Source: SZUA-584 sp041656035 (GTDB lineage: Bacteria; Bacillota; Clostridia; Christensenellales; SZUA-584). From it: a DNA stretch of 17,329 nucleotides. Positions 7,966-16,800 of the stretch are shown here, one piece after another (the first letter of the stretch is position 1; each line of letters starts with the position of its first letter). Under the pieces are notes generated by a model. That model made no database searches. It saw only the letters and a program-made list of their open reading frames with translations, and was not told where the DNA came from. The stretch spans positions 1 to 17,329 of the forward strand of contig CAZPHS010000030.1 of assembly GCA_964586785.1 (NCBI GenBank). The letters are read 5' to 3'. Position numbers and translations under genes: made by a program.

Positions 7966-8703
7966 TTAAAGTATCTTTTTTAGAAAACTTTTAAGTCTTT
8001 CACTTCTGGGGTTTTTAAAAAGCAAATCCGGCGAATTTTCTTCTACTATTTTCCCCTCGTCCATAAATATGGCGCGCGTTCCCACCTCGCGGGCGAATCC
8101 CATTTCGTGCGTTACCACAACCATTGTCATGCCGCCGTGCGCAAGAGACTTCATTACGTCCAGCACCTCTCCCACCATCTCCGGGTCAAGCGCGGAGGTC
8201 GGTTCGTCAAACAGCATAACGTCCGGGTTCATGCAAAGCGCCCGCACTATCGCTATGCGCTGTTTCTGTCCGCCCGAAAGCTGCGACGGATACGCGTCCG
8301 CGCGGTCGGCAAGCCCAACTTTCTGTAAAAGCTCCGCCGCCCTTATTTCCGCCTGCTCCTTTGTCAGCTTCTGCAGTTTCATAGGCGCTATGGTCATATT
8401 CTGCAAAACTCTCATATGCGGAAAAAGATTGAACTGTTGAAACACCATGCCCATCTTTTGCCGGTGAGTGTTAATATTCACTTTTGGATTGGTAATATCC
8501 ACACCCTCAAAATATACTTTGCCTCCGGTGGGCATCTCAAGCAGATTAAGGCATCTTAGAAAAGTAGATTTGCCCGAGCCGGAAGGTCCTATAACCACCG
8601 CAACATCTCCTTTATGTATATCGATGGTTACGCCGTCAAGCGCTTTTTGTTTTCCGAAATGCTTTTGCAAATCTTCCGTGCGTATAAGCACATCAGCGGT
8701 CAC
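7966..8703 (-). CDS. glnQ: Polar amino acid ABC importer, ATPase subunit
   Basis: 245 residues, normal for GlnQ/HisP-type ATPases. Walker A GPSGSGKS (39-46), Q-loop FQQ (88-90), signature LSGGQ (142-146), Walker B VMLFDE (162-167) and H199 in VVTHEMGFARE, the typical ending of this subfamily. It powers uptake through the adjacent permease. The start codon is GTG at 8703, overlapping the end of the permease gene by 11 nt, with AAAGGAG about 11 nt upstream inside that gene, so the two are translationally coupled. Whether the substrate is glutamine, another polar amino acid or cystine cannot be told from this subunit, so the symbol is nominal. Confidence 0.92.
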   Translation of the reverse strand: MTADVLIRTEDLQKHFGKQKALDGVTIDIHKGDVAVVIGPSGSGKSTFLRCLNLLEMPTGGKVYFEGVDITNPKVNINTHRQKMGMVFQQFNLFPHMRVLQNMTIAPMKLQKLTKEQAEIRAAELLQKVGLADRADAYPSQLSGGQKQRIAIVRALCMNPDVMLFDEPTSALDPEMVGEVLDVMKSLAHGGMTMVVVTHEMGFAREVGTRAIFMDEGKIVEENSPDLLFKNPRSERLKSFLKKIL

Positions 8704-9388
8704 TGCGTTTCAGTCTCCTTTCAAGCAGCGTTACGCCGCGGGAAAGCAGCATAACAAGCGTAAGATATATAAGCGCGGCGGCAATAAGCGGCATAAACGC
8801 GTTATACGTGCGCCCGACAATAATGTACGCGCCTTTCGTCAAGTCTTGCAGCGCAATATATCCCACTACCGCGGTTTCTTTCAGCAGCACAATAAATTCG
8901 TTGGCAAGGGGGGGTATGCAATTTCTAAACGCCTGCGGCATTATAATATGCCACATTGTTCTTCCGTAGTTAAAGCCAAGACTTCTGCCGGCCTCGAACT
9001 GGCCCTGATCGATAGATATAATTCCTCCCCTGAATATCTCCGCGACATACGCGCCGGAGTTTATACCAAAAGCCAGTATGGCTACAAAAACTCCCGCGGT
9101 GCTTATAAAAATAACAAAATAGAAAATCATAAGCTGTACCACAACCGGCGTGCCCCGGATGACGGTTAAATAAATCTTGCATACCGCGTTGGCGATTTTC
9201 CATTTTCCCGTTTTGTCGTGCGTTGAGCGGACTATTGATACCAAAAAACCGATTGCGATGCCTATTATGGCCGCGAACAACGTAACGATTAACGTAATGC
9301 CAAGACCGTTCCACATGTATAACCAGCGGTCGTCTTTTATAAATGTATCCGTAAACGAATTTGTTATGCTATCCCAAAAATCGGCCAT
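8693..9388 (-). CDS. glnP: Polar amino acid ABC importer, permease subunit
   Basis: 231-residue integral membrane protein of the HisM/GlnP family with about five membrane helices. The N-terminal segment WNGLGITLIVTLFAAIIGI is the usual His/Glu/Gln permease start. The EAA loop that docks the ATPase is visible as GQFEAGRSLGFNYGRTMWHI (about 132-151), followed by a P-Q-A-F-R motif. It lacks a fused binding domain, in line with the separate binding lipoprotein upstream. AAGGAAG lies about 9 nt before ATG 9388. It is the middle gene of the operon. Confidence 0.92.
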   Translation of the reverse strand: MADFWDSITNSFTDTFIKDDRWLYMWNGLGITLIVTLFAAIIGIAIGFLVSIVRSTHDKTGKWKIANAVCKIYLTVIRGTPVVVQLMIFYFVIFISTAGVFVAILAFGINSGAYVAEIFRGGIISIDQGQFEAGRSLGFNYGRTMWHIIMPQAFRNCIPPLANEFIVLLKETAVVGYIALQDLTKGAYIIVGRTYNAFMPLIAAALIYLTLVMLLSRGVTLLERRLKRSDR

Positions 9389-9418
9389 GCGGGTTTTCTT
9401 CCTTGTTTTCTATTAACA

Positions 9419-9440
9419 GAGCCGCCTTATTCGGCGGCTC
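9419..9440 (-). promoter_or_regulatory. Intercistronic stem-loop between binding protein and permease genes
   Basis: GAGCCGCC-TTATTC-GGCGGCTC is a perfect 8-bp GC-rich stem with a 6-nt loop and no T run on either side. Such hairpins commonly protect the upstream mRNA end, or partly stop transcription, so that the binding protein is made in excess. Confidence 0.6.
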
Positions 9441-9468
9441 AAACCATTCAATCGATTGACGAATAATT

Positions 9469-10209
9469 TTATTCGGCGGTTATATATTTATCGATAATTT
9501 TCTTTACAGTACCGTCGGCAATCAAATCGTCTAAAGCCTTATTTATCTTGTTGAGCAAATCTTCATTATCCTTCGCGACGGCGATAGCGTAATATTCAAG
9601 AACATATTCGGTCTCAAGTATTTTAAGGCCGGGGTTTTGCTCAACATATACACGCGCCGGTTCGTTGTCAATAACTACGGCGTCAACCTTGCCCTGTGTG
9701 AGCGCCAGCACCGCCTCCGCTCCTTTGGCATAACGGAAAACCGCGTCATCGCCGTAATCCTTGCTTGTGTAAAGATCGCCGGTTGTGCTTTCCTGCACGC
9801 CTATTTTCTTGCCCGCAAGGTCGTCCGCATTTGCAATATCGGAATCGTTGGAAACAATTATTACCTGTTTGCCAATAGCGTATGTTGTTGAAAAGTTTAC
9901 ATTCTTGAGCCTGTCTTCAGTGACAGTTAAGCCCGCCATGCCTATATCGGCTCTGCCCGTTTGCACAGCGGCGATAATAGGCCCAAATTCCATATCGCTT
10001 ATCTCAAGCTCAAGCCCTAATTTTTTGGCTATTGCTTCCGCTATTTCCGCGTCAATGCCTATAATCTTTCCGCCCTCGTGAAACTCATAAGGCGGGAATT
10101 CAGCATTAGTAGCCATAATCAGCTTTCCGCCGCTTTGTGTGCAAGCGATAAGAGCAAACAGCATACAAAAGGCAAACACAATAATAAATATGGTTTTTAA
10201 TCTCTTCAT
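9469..10209 (-). CDS. Polar amino acid ABC importer, substrate-binding lipoprotein
   Basis: 246 residues. The signal peptide ends in lipobox A-L-I-A-C (Cys23). The mature part is a family 3 periplasmic-type binding domain: ATNAEFPPYEF near its start, then DIGMAGLTVTEDR, whose Arg in this family holds the ligand carboxylate, VGVQ-like KIGVQESTTGD, and VDAVVIDN. It captures an amino acid outside the membrane and delivers it to the permease encoded downstream. GGGAG lies about 8 nt before ATG 10209. It is the first gene of the operon, with a promoter at 10248-10276. Confidence 0.93.
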   Translation of the reverse strand: MKRLKTIFIIVFAFCMLFALIACTQSGGKLIMATNAEFPPYEFHEGGKIIGIDAEIAEAIAKKLGLELEISDMEFGPIIAAVQTGRADIGMAGLTVTEDRLKNVNFSTTYAIGKQVIIVSNDSDIANADDLAGKKIGVQESTTGDLYTSKDYGDDAVFRYAKGAEAVLALTQGKVDAVVIDNEPARVYVEQNPGLKILETEYVLEYYAIAVAKDNEDLLNKINKALDDLIADGTVKKIIDKYITAE

Positions 10210-10233
10210 TTTTTAATCTCCCAGAATTATATT

Positions 10234-10250
10234 AATTTTCGAGAAATATT
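10234..10250. promoter_or_regulatory. Operator-like dyad at the importer transcription start
   Basis: AATTTTC-GA-GAAATATT has a perfect TTTC-GA-GAAA core and partly symmetrical AT flanks. It resembles but does not match the CodY box (AATTTTCWGAAAATT), having one extra central base. It would cover the start of transcription. Confidence 0.3.
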
Positions 10251-10276
10251 ATATTACACTTTATACATTTACACAA
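10248..10276 (-). promoter_or_regulatory. Promoter of the amino acid importer operon
   Basis: Minus-strand TTGTGT (10271-10276), a 17-bp spacer and a consensus TATAAT (10248-10253), about 38 nt before the start codon. A perfect TTGACA further upstream (10308-10313, minus strand) has no -10 at the right distance. Confidence 0.6.
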
Positions 10277-10561
10277 CTTAAAAAATGTTTGAGTATGCTA
10301 AAGTTCATGTCAACGTTTACTTGATACACACCAATATCTGCAGTTTTTGCAAAAGTGATGTCTTTTTGACATATTGTAAGTAACAAAAAACATTCGATAA
10401 AGATGTATTTCTGGGAGTCGGTTTACCCACGTATCATTTTGGCGGAGCGAAGGGATTAATACCCGAATTTTTTGACCGGGGCCAAAACAGAATAATTACT
10501 TCAAAAACCGGGATTTTTAAGTGCCAAATTAAGAAATCCGTGTAAAAAAGGAGTAATTATC
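10277..10561. other. Non-coding junction between chromosome and putative mobile element
   Basis: About 285 bp without a gene. Left of it genes favour GCG/CGC/GGC codons and lie on both strands; right of it they are AT-richer, favour AGA/GCA/ACA and all run rightwards. It holds a small inverted repeat ATGTC-TTTTT-GACAT (10358-10372) and a more GC-rich patch (about 10411-10482). I see no tRNA, no integrase, no tandem iterons and no convincing promoter; TTGACC at 10472-10477 has no proper -10. An element end or partition site could lie here, but no specific core can be marked. Confidence 0.4.
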
Positions 10562-11479
10562 ATGAAAAACACTCAAATCATCAGCAACGGTGACAACATC
10601 TTATCCCATTTATCAATTTCAAAATTAAAATCATTCCCAAAACATCCATTTAAAATGTATGACAATGAGAAGATGCTTGGATTAGCAGACAGTATTAAGG
10701 AGCAAGGTGTTGTAGTTCCAATACTCGTCAGACCGATTAAAGACAATAAGTATGAGTATGAAATCATCGCCGGTCATAACAGAGTCCATGCGTCAAAACT
10801 TGCAGGTATTGATAAAATACCATGTAATGTTCGAGAGATGGATGATGACACCGCAACCATATTAATGATAGATACGAATCTACAGCAGCGAGAAACAATA
10901 CTGCCGTCCGAAAAAGCATGGGCTTATAGATATAAGCTTGAAGCAATAAACAGGCAAACAGGACGAAAATCTCAAAATGGTGACCAAGTTGGACACCATT
11001 TGATAGGTTTAAAATCAAGAGACATTCTAGCGCAATCTTCAAACGACAGCGGAACACAAATTCAAAGATATATTCGCCTAACGAATCTTATACCTGAACT
11101 TCTCGATAAACTAGATGAAAGAAAGTTAGCATTTATTCCTGCAGTAGAATTATCTTATCTTACAAAGGAACAACAAGGTTGGCTATATGACATTCTCTCT
11201 CGTGAAGAGAAATACGGCGTCCCTGTAAAGCAAGCAACCAAGCTTAAAGGCATTAGTCAAAGCGGAAATCTTACTTACGAGAAAATTGATAAAATAATTG
11301 TACAGAAAAACCATGAACCTCCAAAAGCAATAAAAGTTCCGTATAAAGCAATAAGAGACTTCTTTCCTCCTGATACAACACCAAAGGAATTTGAAGAGAC
11401 AATCCAAGAAGCTTTAACTGAATACTTTAAGACTCGTTCCCAAAAACAAACGCAGAAACCACAAGCTATGGAACGATAG
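10562..11479 (+). CDS. parB: ParB/Spo0J-family partition protein
   Basis: 305 residues. The ParB N-terminal domain (about 16-110) has the GHxR-type box GHNRVHASKLAG (71-82), preceded by EQGVVVPILVRP and followed by TNLQQRETILPSEKAWAY, like the ParB box ENLQREDLNPLEEA. A helical DNA-binding region follows (about 150-235), then a lysine/glutamine-rich C-terminus rather than a clear leucine-zipper dimer domain. ParB proteins bind centromere-like sites and, in the best known cases, CTP. No ParA gene is next to it. Chromosomal Spo0J is unlikely because parA/soj and the replication-origin genes are missing and codon use matches the element. AAGGAG lies about 8 nt before ATG 10562. Proteins of this kind are common on clostridial conjugative elements. 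Confidence 0.85.
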   Translation: MKNTQIISNGDNILSHLSISKLKSFPKHPFKMYDNEKMLGLADSIKEQGVVVPILVRPIKDNKYEYEIIAGHNRVHASKLAGIDKIPCNVREMDDDTATILMIDTNLQQRETILPSEKAWAYRYKLEAINRQTGRKSQNGDQVGHHLIGLKSRDILAQSSNDSGTQIQRYIRLTNLIPELLDKLDERKLAFIPAVELSYLTKEQQGWLYDILSREEKYGVPVKQATKLKGISQSGNLTYEKIDKIIVQKNHEPPKAIKVPYKAIRDFFPPDTTPKEFEETIQEALTEYFKTRSQKQTQKPQAMER

Positions 11480-11546
11480 AGACAGATATAAGAACGTCAA
11501 TTAAGGCGCTATTAAATAAACAAAAAAATGAAACGAGGTGCGATTA

Positions 11547-12458
11547 ATGATAATTGGAATCGATCATGGATATGGAATGATGAAAACAGCTAATACTGTG
11601 TTTACTACAGGATTAACGGAGTACGAAAAAGAACCGTACACTATGCAGAATGTAGTGAAGTTTAACGGCAGATACTACGTTTGCGGAAGTGGGAGACAAA
11701 CGCTGATACGAGATAAGACTTCGGATGACAGCTATTATATTCTAACTTTGGCAGCAATCGCAAAAGAGATGCTTCACAGAAATGCCGGAACAAAAGCAAA
11801 CGTGAGACTAGCAGCAGGTCTTCCTTTAACCAGTTTTGGCAGGGATAAAGATAAGTTCATCAAATACTTGAAACGGACTACTTTTCAACCAGTAAGATTT
11901 GAGTTCGAAGGTCAGGAATATAAAATCACGATTGATGACGTAAGAGTGTATCCCCAAGGATATTCAGCTATAGCAGATTATATAGACAGGCTGAAAAAAG
12001 AACCATCTGTAATTATCTGCGATATAGGAAGCTGGACAGTTGATGTGATGCGGATAGACAACGGTGTTCCAAACGCTGATACTTGCAGAAGCCTTGAGCT
12101 TGGGATAATTCGAATGATTGATAAAACTCTTGAAGAAGTACGCCGAAGTACAGGCCTTTCCATTACCGCTGCTCAAGTTGAACAAATACTTAAAAATCAA
12201 TCATGCAGTATGGATGAAAAAGCTAAGAACATAATTATCGCCCAAGGAAAAGATTACGTGAACAGAATATTCCGAACGCTTATTGAAAGTGGTTTTGATG
12301 TGGCAGCTGTTCCAATCGTATTTGTTGGCGGAGGCGCATTGTTTATTAAGCAGAATATTGGCAACAACCGAGTTTGTGCTATGAGCATCGTCGAGGATAT
12401 CAAAGCGAATGCTATCGGTTACGAAAGGATTACCCGTGCTCTAGGAGCAAACCAATGA
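11547..12458 (+). CDS. parM: ParM/StbA-family actin-like ATPase
   Basis: 303 residues with the actin-fold nucleotide motifs: phosphate-1 loop IGIDHGYGMMK (3-13), phosphate-2 loop DIGSWTVD (159-166) and adenosine loop VFVGGGALF (258-266). ParM proteins form ATP-driven filaments that push plasmid copies apart, linked through the adaptor ParR. A GTG at 11538 in the same frame is an alternative start. GAGG 8 nt before ATG 11547 and the family start MIIGID argue for the ATG. The stop overlaps the next start by 4 nt (ATGA), the usual parM-parR arrangement. No obvious parC repeats are seen in the 67 nt before it. Confidence 0.88.
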   Translation: MIIGIDHGYGMMKTANTVFTTGLTEYEKEPYTMQNVVKFNGRYYVCGSGRQTLIRDKTSDDSYYILTLAAIAKEMLHRNAGTKANVRLAAGLPLTSFGRDKDKFIKYLKRTTFQPVRFEFEGQEYKITIDDVRVYPQGYSAIADYIDRLKKEPSVIICDIGSWTVDVMRIDNGVPNADTCRSLELGIIRMIDKTLEEVRRSTGLSITAAQVEQILKNQSCSMDEKAKNIIIAQGKDYVNRIFRTLIESGFDVAAVPIVFVGGGALFIKQNIGNNRVCAMSIVEDIKANAIGYERITRALGANQ

Positions 12459-12715
12459 ACGGAAAGCGGCTAAGCATTCGGTTGAATCTGGACAAACTGA
12501 ACCACAAAAAAGCATTTGAAATATTGTCTGCCCTACCTTCTGGTAGAAAGAGCGAGTATGCAATAAACGCAATCATCAGAGCACATGATACAGACGAAGT
12601 TCTTCAGCTGGTTAGGCAAGTCTTGCATGAAGATAAAGCAAAGAATATACAATCAGTTTCAAGCAACAAGGATGATATAGATAACGTTGTTGTTGATTAT
12701 TTGAAAACTTTATAA
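12455..12715 (+). CDS. ParR-like centromere-binding protein
   Basis: 86 residues. The N-terminus RLSIRLNLDKLNHKKAFEIL (5-24) followed by SGRKSEYAINAIIRAHD is a ribbon-helix-helix-like pattern typical of small ParR proteins encoded after parM on clostridial elements. The C-terminal tail is acidic and would contact the ParM filament. ATG 12455 overlaps the parM stop by 4 nt and has AGGAG 7 nt upstream; an in-frame start further upstream inside parM is not needed. Identification rests on pattern and position and is therefore tentative. Confidence 0.7.
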   Translation: MNGKRLSIRLNLDKLNHKKAFEILSALPSGRKSEYAINAIIRAHDTDEVLQLVRQVLHEDKAKNIQSVSSNKDDIDNVVVDYLKTL

Positions 12716-12782
12716 GCTCAAATATGACTTTTGCAATCCAAGGTAGTACGCTTAAGTAAAACACAAATGAAAGGAGAACGCT

Positions 12783-13070
12783 ATGTCAGTAAAAGATGTG
12801 ATTAAAATGAACGCTATTACCATATTGGATATTTCGGGCATTAATGCAGAAGATTACTTTGGCGAAGAATGGGCTTTGTTACACCTTGACAACAACGGAA
12901 ACATTAAAGGTTTGCATTACAGAGCTGCAGACGATGACGAGCTTGATTATCATTCATACATTCCTCAGGATGAAATTGAGGATAAAGATATCATTTACCA
13001 TGGATATGTGGACGAGTATTACTTTTATGCAAACGAAATCAAGTTTCAGGGAGAGAGGTGTGAGCAATGA
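12783..13070 (+). CDS. Small, highly acidic hypothetical protein
   Basis: 95 residues with no signal peptide or membrane segment. About 22 Asp/Glu against 7 Lys/Arg, plus many Tyr, especially in 49-84 (patches DDDELD, DEIEDKD, DEYYFY). I do not recognise the family. AAAGGAG lies 6-7 nt before ATG 12783. Its stop overlaps the start of the CAP lipoprotein gene (ATGA), so the two are translationally coupled. A strongly acidic small protein on a mobile element could mimic DNA or act as a chaperone, but nothing proves this. Confidence 0.75.
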   Translation: MSVKDVIKMNAITILDISGINAEDYFGEEWALLHLDNNGNIKGLHYRAADDDELDYHSYIPQDEIEDKDIIYHGYVDEYYFYANEIKFQGERCEQ

Positions 13071-13789
13071 AACATATCATATTTTCTATACTTGCGGCAG
13101 CAGTATTTGTTTTTTCAGCTTGTCATTCATACATTCCAGCCATTGAATCAAACCAATCTGTGCAGAAAGTGATAAAGGAAACAGAGATGCCGAATCAATC
13201 GGAACAGGCACCATCTCCCTTACCGGAACCAATAATAACACAAAAACCAAACCATACCGTAACGACAAAAGAGACTACTGAACCAATGAAAACGCTTACA
13301 CCTCTGATAACAGCTGAACCGACACAAAAGCCAACGGAGAAGCCAACTGTTGCTCAAACAGAAAAACCAACAAATCCGCAGACTCCTGAGCCGACGGTTA
13401 TGCCTACACCAACACCAACGGTTCAACCGACAGAAGAACCGGAGATTGAGATAACAGCGGTAAGTTCATCATATATCAATGCTGCTATGGCAGAGATCAA
13501 TAGACTAAGAGGAGAAGACGGCATTGAACCAGCTGTATTTAGCAGCTCAATGAGTTCAAGCTGTCAGAGCCATGCTGTAAGCATGGCAGAAAGAGGAACG
13601 GCTTTTCATGCAAGCGGAGGATACGTATTTGAAGCTGTAGGAAGAGCAAGCAGATACATGTCAGGAACTACAATGGGCGGAGCAGCAGCTAACCATGTTG
13701 TCCAACTGCAATCTGCGGAAGTGACTCAAATCGGAATAGGGGCAGTGTACTATGGAGATTACGTATTTTATGTAGTTAGAGGCAGCTGA
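13067..13789 (+). CDS. CAP (SCP/PR1)-domain lipoprotein with Pro/Thr-rich stalk
   Basis: 240 residues. The lipoprotein signal ends in F-S-A-C (Cys19). Residues about 45-126 are a low-complexity Pro/Thr/Glu/Lys stalk made of PT repeats that would span the cell wall. Residues about 133-238 are a compact CAP domain: INRLRGEDGIEP, then His181 (AFHAS), Glu189 (VFEAVG) and His210 (ANHVVQL), then IGIGAVYYGDYVFYVV. The His/Glu/His set matches the conserved cavity residues of the family. Bacterial CAP proteins are extracellular and have been tied to binding or proteolysis, but no single activity is established. The domain is at the short end of the family. The gene start overlaps the preceding stop, and a terminator follows 26 nt after its own stop. 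Confidence 0.85.
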   Translation: MKHIIFSILAAAVFVFSACHSYIPAIESNQSVQKVIKETEMPNQSEQAPSPLPEPIITQKPNHTVTTKETTEPMKTLTPLITAEPTQKPTEKPTVAQTEKPTNPQTPEPTVMPTPTPTVQPTEEPEIEITAVSSSYINAAMAEINRLRGEDGIEPAVFSSSMSSSCQSHAVSMAERGTAFHASGGYVFEAVGRASRYMSGTTMGGAAANHVVQLQSAEVTQIGIGAVYYGDYVFYVVRGS

Positions 13790-13815
13790 TAAAAACTAAA
13801 TAACAATAACCATTC

Positions 13816-13849
13816 AAGCCATCTGAGAAATTAACTCAGGTGGCTTTTT
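13816..13849 (+). terminator. Strong intrinsic terminator between CAP and adhesin genes
   Basis: AAGCCATCTGAG / CTCAGGTGGCTT forms a 12-bp stem with one G-U pair and loop AAATTAA, followed by a T run. Only 34 nt separate it from the next start codon. Confidence 0.85.
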
Positions 13850-13883
13850 ATATATCTCAAGAAGAAAGAGAGGAGAAAACTTT

Positions 13884-16800
13884 ATGCTGAAAAAAATAAT
13901 GTCATCAATAATGATTATGATATTAATTTTAATGTCTTTCACAACCGCATATGCAACGCCGCCATCTCACCCTCATATTGGGAGCGGATCAAATGCCGAC
14001 GGAGGATTTTACTTTGAGTACTATGGTAGCAGCGGCACATGGAAAGACTTAAACACACCGCCTCACTGGGTAGTGGAAACCGGCGAAGTTGCATATTGTG
14101 TAGATCACAAAGCGGATTCGCCGAGCGGTGATGAAACATACAGTGCATTTGATCCGCAAGCGTTGTATTCGTCAACTACATATTACGGCCTGCTTGCGAT
14201 TTTAAAAGCAGGGTATCCATATAAGACTGGCGGATTGACAGCAAGCCAAGCAAGGTACGCAACAGCAAATGCAATCCGTGCGTGGCTGTCTGAAAGTGCC
14301 GGTATCGGGTATAACTTTATGACCCTATCCCGTGGCTTTGTCAGATCAAAGAGCGGTCAACAGGCAACATACGACTTCTTGGTATCGCTGGTGTATAAAG
14401 CTAGAAACAATGAACAGCCTGTGTTTTCGATTTCAACGAATCCAAGCAATGTTAAGCTGAGCTATCAGGGTGAACGGCTTACAGGACAGTTTAAAATTGT
14501 GTTCAGTAACATTAATGGATATTACTCGATTGATACCAGTAAATTGCCAAGCGGTGTAACCATAAGTGGATATACCGGAAGTAATGGTGATGTGCTTACC
14601 ATATCCGCTCCGACTTCATACGCCGGACAAAAAATTACTCTTAGCAATATATTTGAAGCGCATGATACCAGAGCTACATCCAATATGTATTGGTTTGAGA
14701 CAAACGGAGATGAACAGCCAGTGCTTGTTCCGGTTACAGATACGACAAAACCGGTGGTGAGCGGAAGCATGACATTCAACTCTGATGCACTTGGATATAT
14801 AGAAATCATAAAAACAAACGCTAATCCTGAAATGGGCGATTATTCATTGGCTGGAGCTGTTTTTGAGGTGAAAGACGATACAGGGAATACCGTAGCTGAA
14901 ATCACTACCGGCAATAACGGATATGCCAAAACAGGATATCTGCCGTTAGGTGAATACACAGTAAAAGAAACAACAGCGCCGTATGGGTATACCATAAACG
15001 ATGAAGTTTTCACAGCAATACTGAGCGATGCTGGTCAGACAGTTAGTGTTGTATATGATGATGTCGAAGTTAGCGAAGTACCTCAGACAGGAACAATAAC
15101 GATTATAAAAAGAGACAGTGAAACAGTCGATATCCCTCAGGGAGACGCTTCATTGAACGGCGCTGTTTTTGAAATATATGATTTAGGCGGTAATTTAGCA
15201 GCACAGCTTGATTGCGGTGATGCATCTGAAGTGACTAGCCAATCGCTTCCGCTGGGGAAATATACGATCAAGGAAGTACAGGCTCCGGAAGGATACTTAC
15301 TAAATAATACTGTTTATACAGTTGAAATTGAGTATTCGAATCAAAACGTTGATGTAAACCATTTGAGCTATATTATATCGAACGAAGTGATTAAAGGACA
15401 GATAGCGATAAACAAGCTTGCTGATGTAGCATTGGCACAGTGGAAAACGGATAATCCTAAACCGCCGCTTGAAAATGTTGAGTTTGAAATAAGGTTAAAT
15501 TCAACAGGCGAGCTGGCTGATACGTTGGTTACAGATTCCGATGGGAGAGCTCAAAGTATCATGCTTCCTTTTGGCACGTACACAGTAACAGAAACGAAAA
15601 CGACTATAGGGTTTATAGGCTGTGATCCTTTTGAAGTTACGATTGATGAAAATGGTAAAGCTTACAGCTACATAGTTGAGAATGAAGTGTACAAGTCCAA
15701 GGTGAAGATAATAAAGGTTGACAGCAAAACCGGTGAGACGGTGCCTATTGCAGGAGCTGAATTTCAGATAAGGGATTCAAACGGTGATTTGGTTGTTCAA
15801 ACAGTTACTTATCCGCAGGAAATGCAGATCGATACATTCGTTACCGATGAAACTGGAACAATTACACTGCCAGAACCTTTAATATACGGGGATTACACGC
15901 TGCATGAAGTTAAAGCACCGTATGGATACTGGCTAAATGAAACACCATTGGCTTTCTCAATAGACGAAAGCGGTGAAGAATTAATCACGATAGAGTTTCC
16001 AAATGAGCTTATCCAGAAGCGTATCAGAATAATAAAAACAGATTCCAGAGACAATGAACGCAGACTTGCCGGAGCGGTATTTGAAGTGTATAAAGGCAAT
16101 ACTTTGGTCGATACCATTACAACAAATGAAAACGGGTATGCGGAAACAAAACTGCTGACTGTTGGAGAGTACACAGTTGTAGAAATTAAAGCGCCGGTCG
16201 GTTTTGTTTTAGAAGATGTGTCATTTGAAGTCACTATAGATGACGACGATACGATGGTTTACACCTGCGAATGTGAAAACAATCCTACCGTAGTCATTAT
16301 AACCAAGACAGATATTTCAGACGGTACGTTGCTGTCGGGTGCGTATATTGAGATCTACGATGAGAACGAAGAACTCGTTTATGAAGGAAATACGAACGAA
16401 AACGGAGAGCTGATAATCTATGAGCTGCCAGTAGGTAGATACACATATAAAGAAACTTTGGCACCTATTGGCTATGAGCTTAACGAAACGATATTTGAGT
16501 TTGAGATTCTTGAAAACGGCGATATTGCAGGAGCAAAGAGTATTGAGGATACTCCGACTGAAGTTACATTATCCAAGATTGATATGGTCGATAGCAGACC
16601 GGTTGCAAATGCAATGATTGAGATTTTAAATGCAGACAGGGAAACCGTATTTACAGGCAAAACTGATGAAAACGGCGAGATAACTGTGACGCACTTGCCC
16701 GTTGGCGTATATACGTTCAGAGAAACGCAAGCACCGAATGGATACATCTTATCTATAGAAGAAATTGAGTTTTCAGTTGACGATTATGGAGAGATTACAG

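Noticed and set aside
10308..10313. Perfect TTGACA on the minus strand as the importer -35
   Set aside because: At 16-18 bp downstream there is only AAACAT-like sequence. The TTGTGT/TATAAT pair closer to the gene is better.
12844..13146. 100-codon plus-strand frame overlapping the acidic protein and CAP gene
   Set aside because: It overlaps two better supported genes in another frame, has no good ribosome site, and gives a product without domain features.
15078..15092. VPQTG at residues 399-403 of the adhesin, resembling a sortase motif
   Set aside because: It lies between the first two Cna-B domains with no hydrophobic segment or basic tail after it, so it is most likely a chance linker match.
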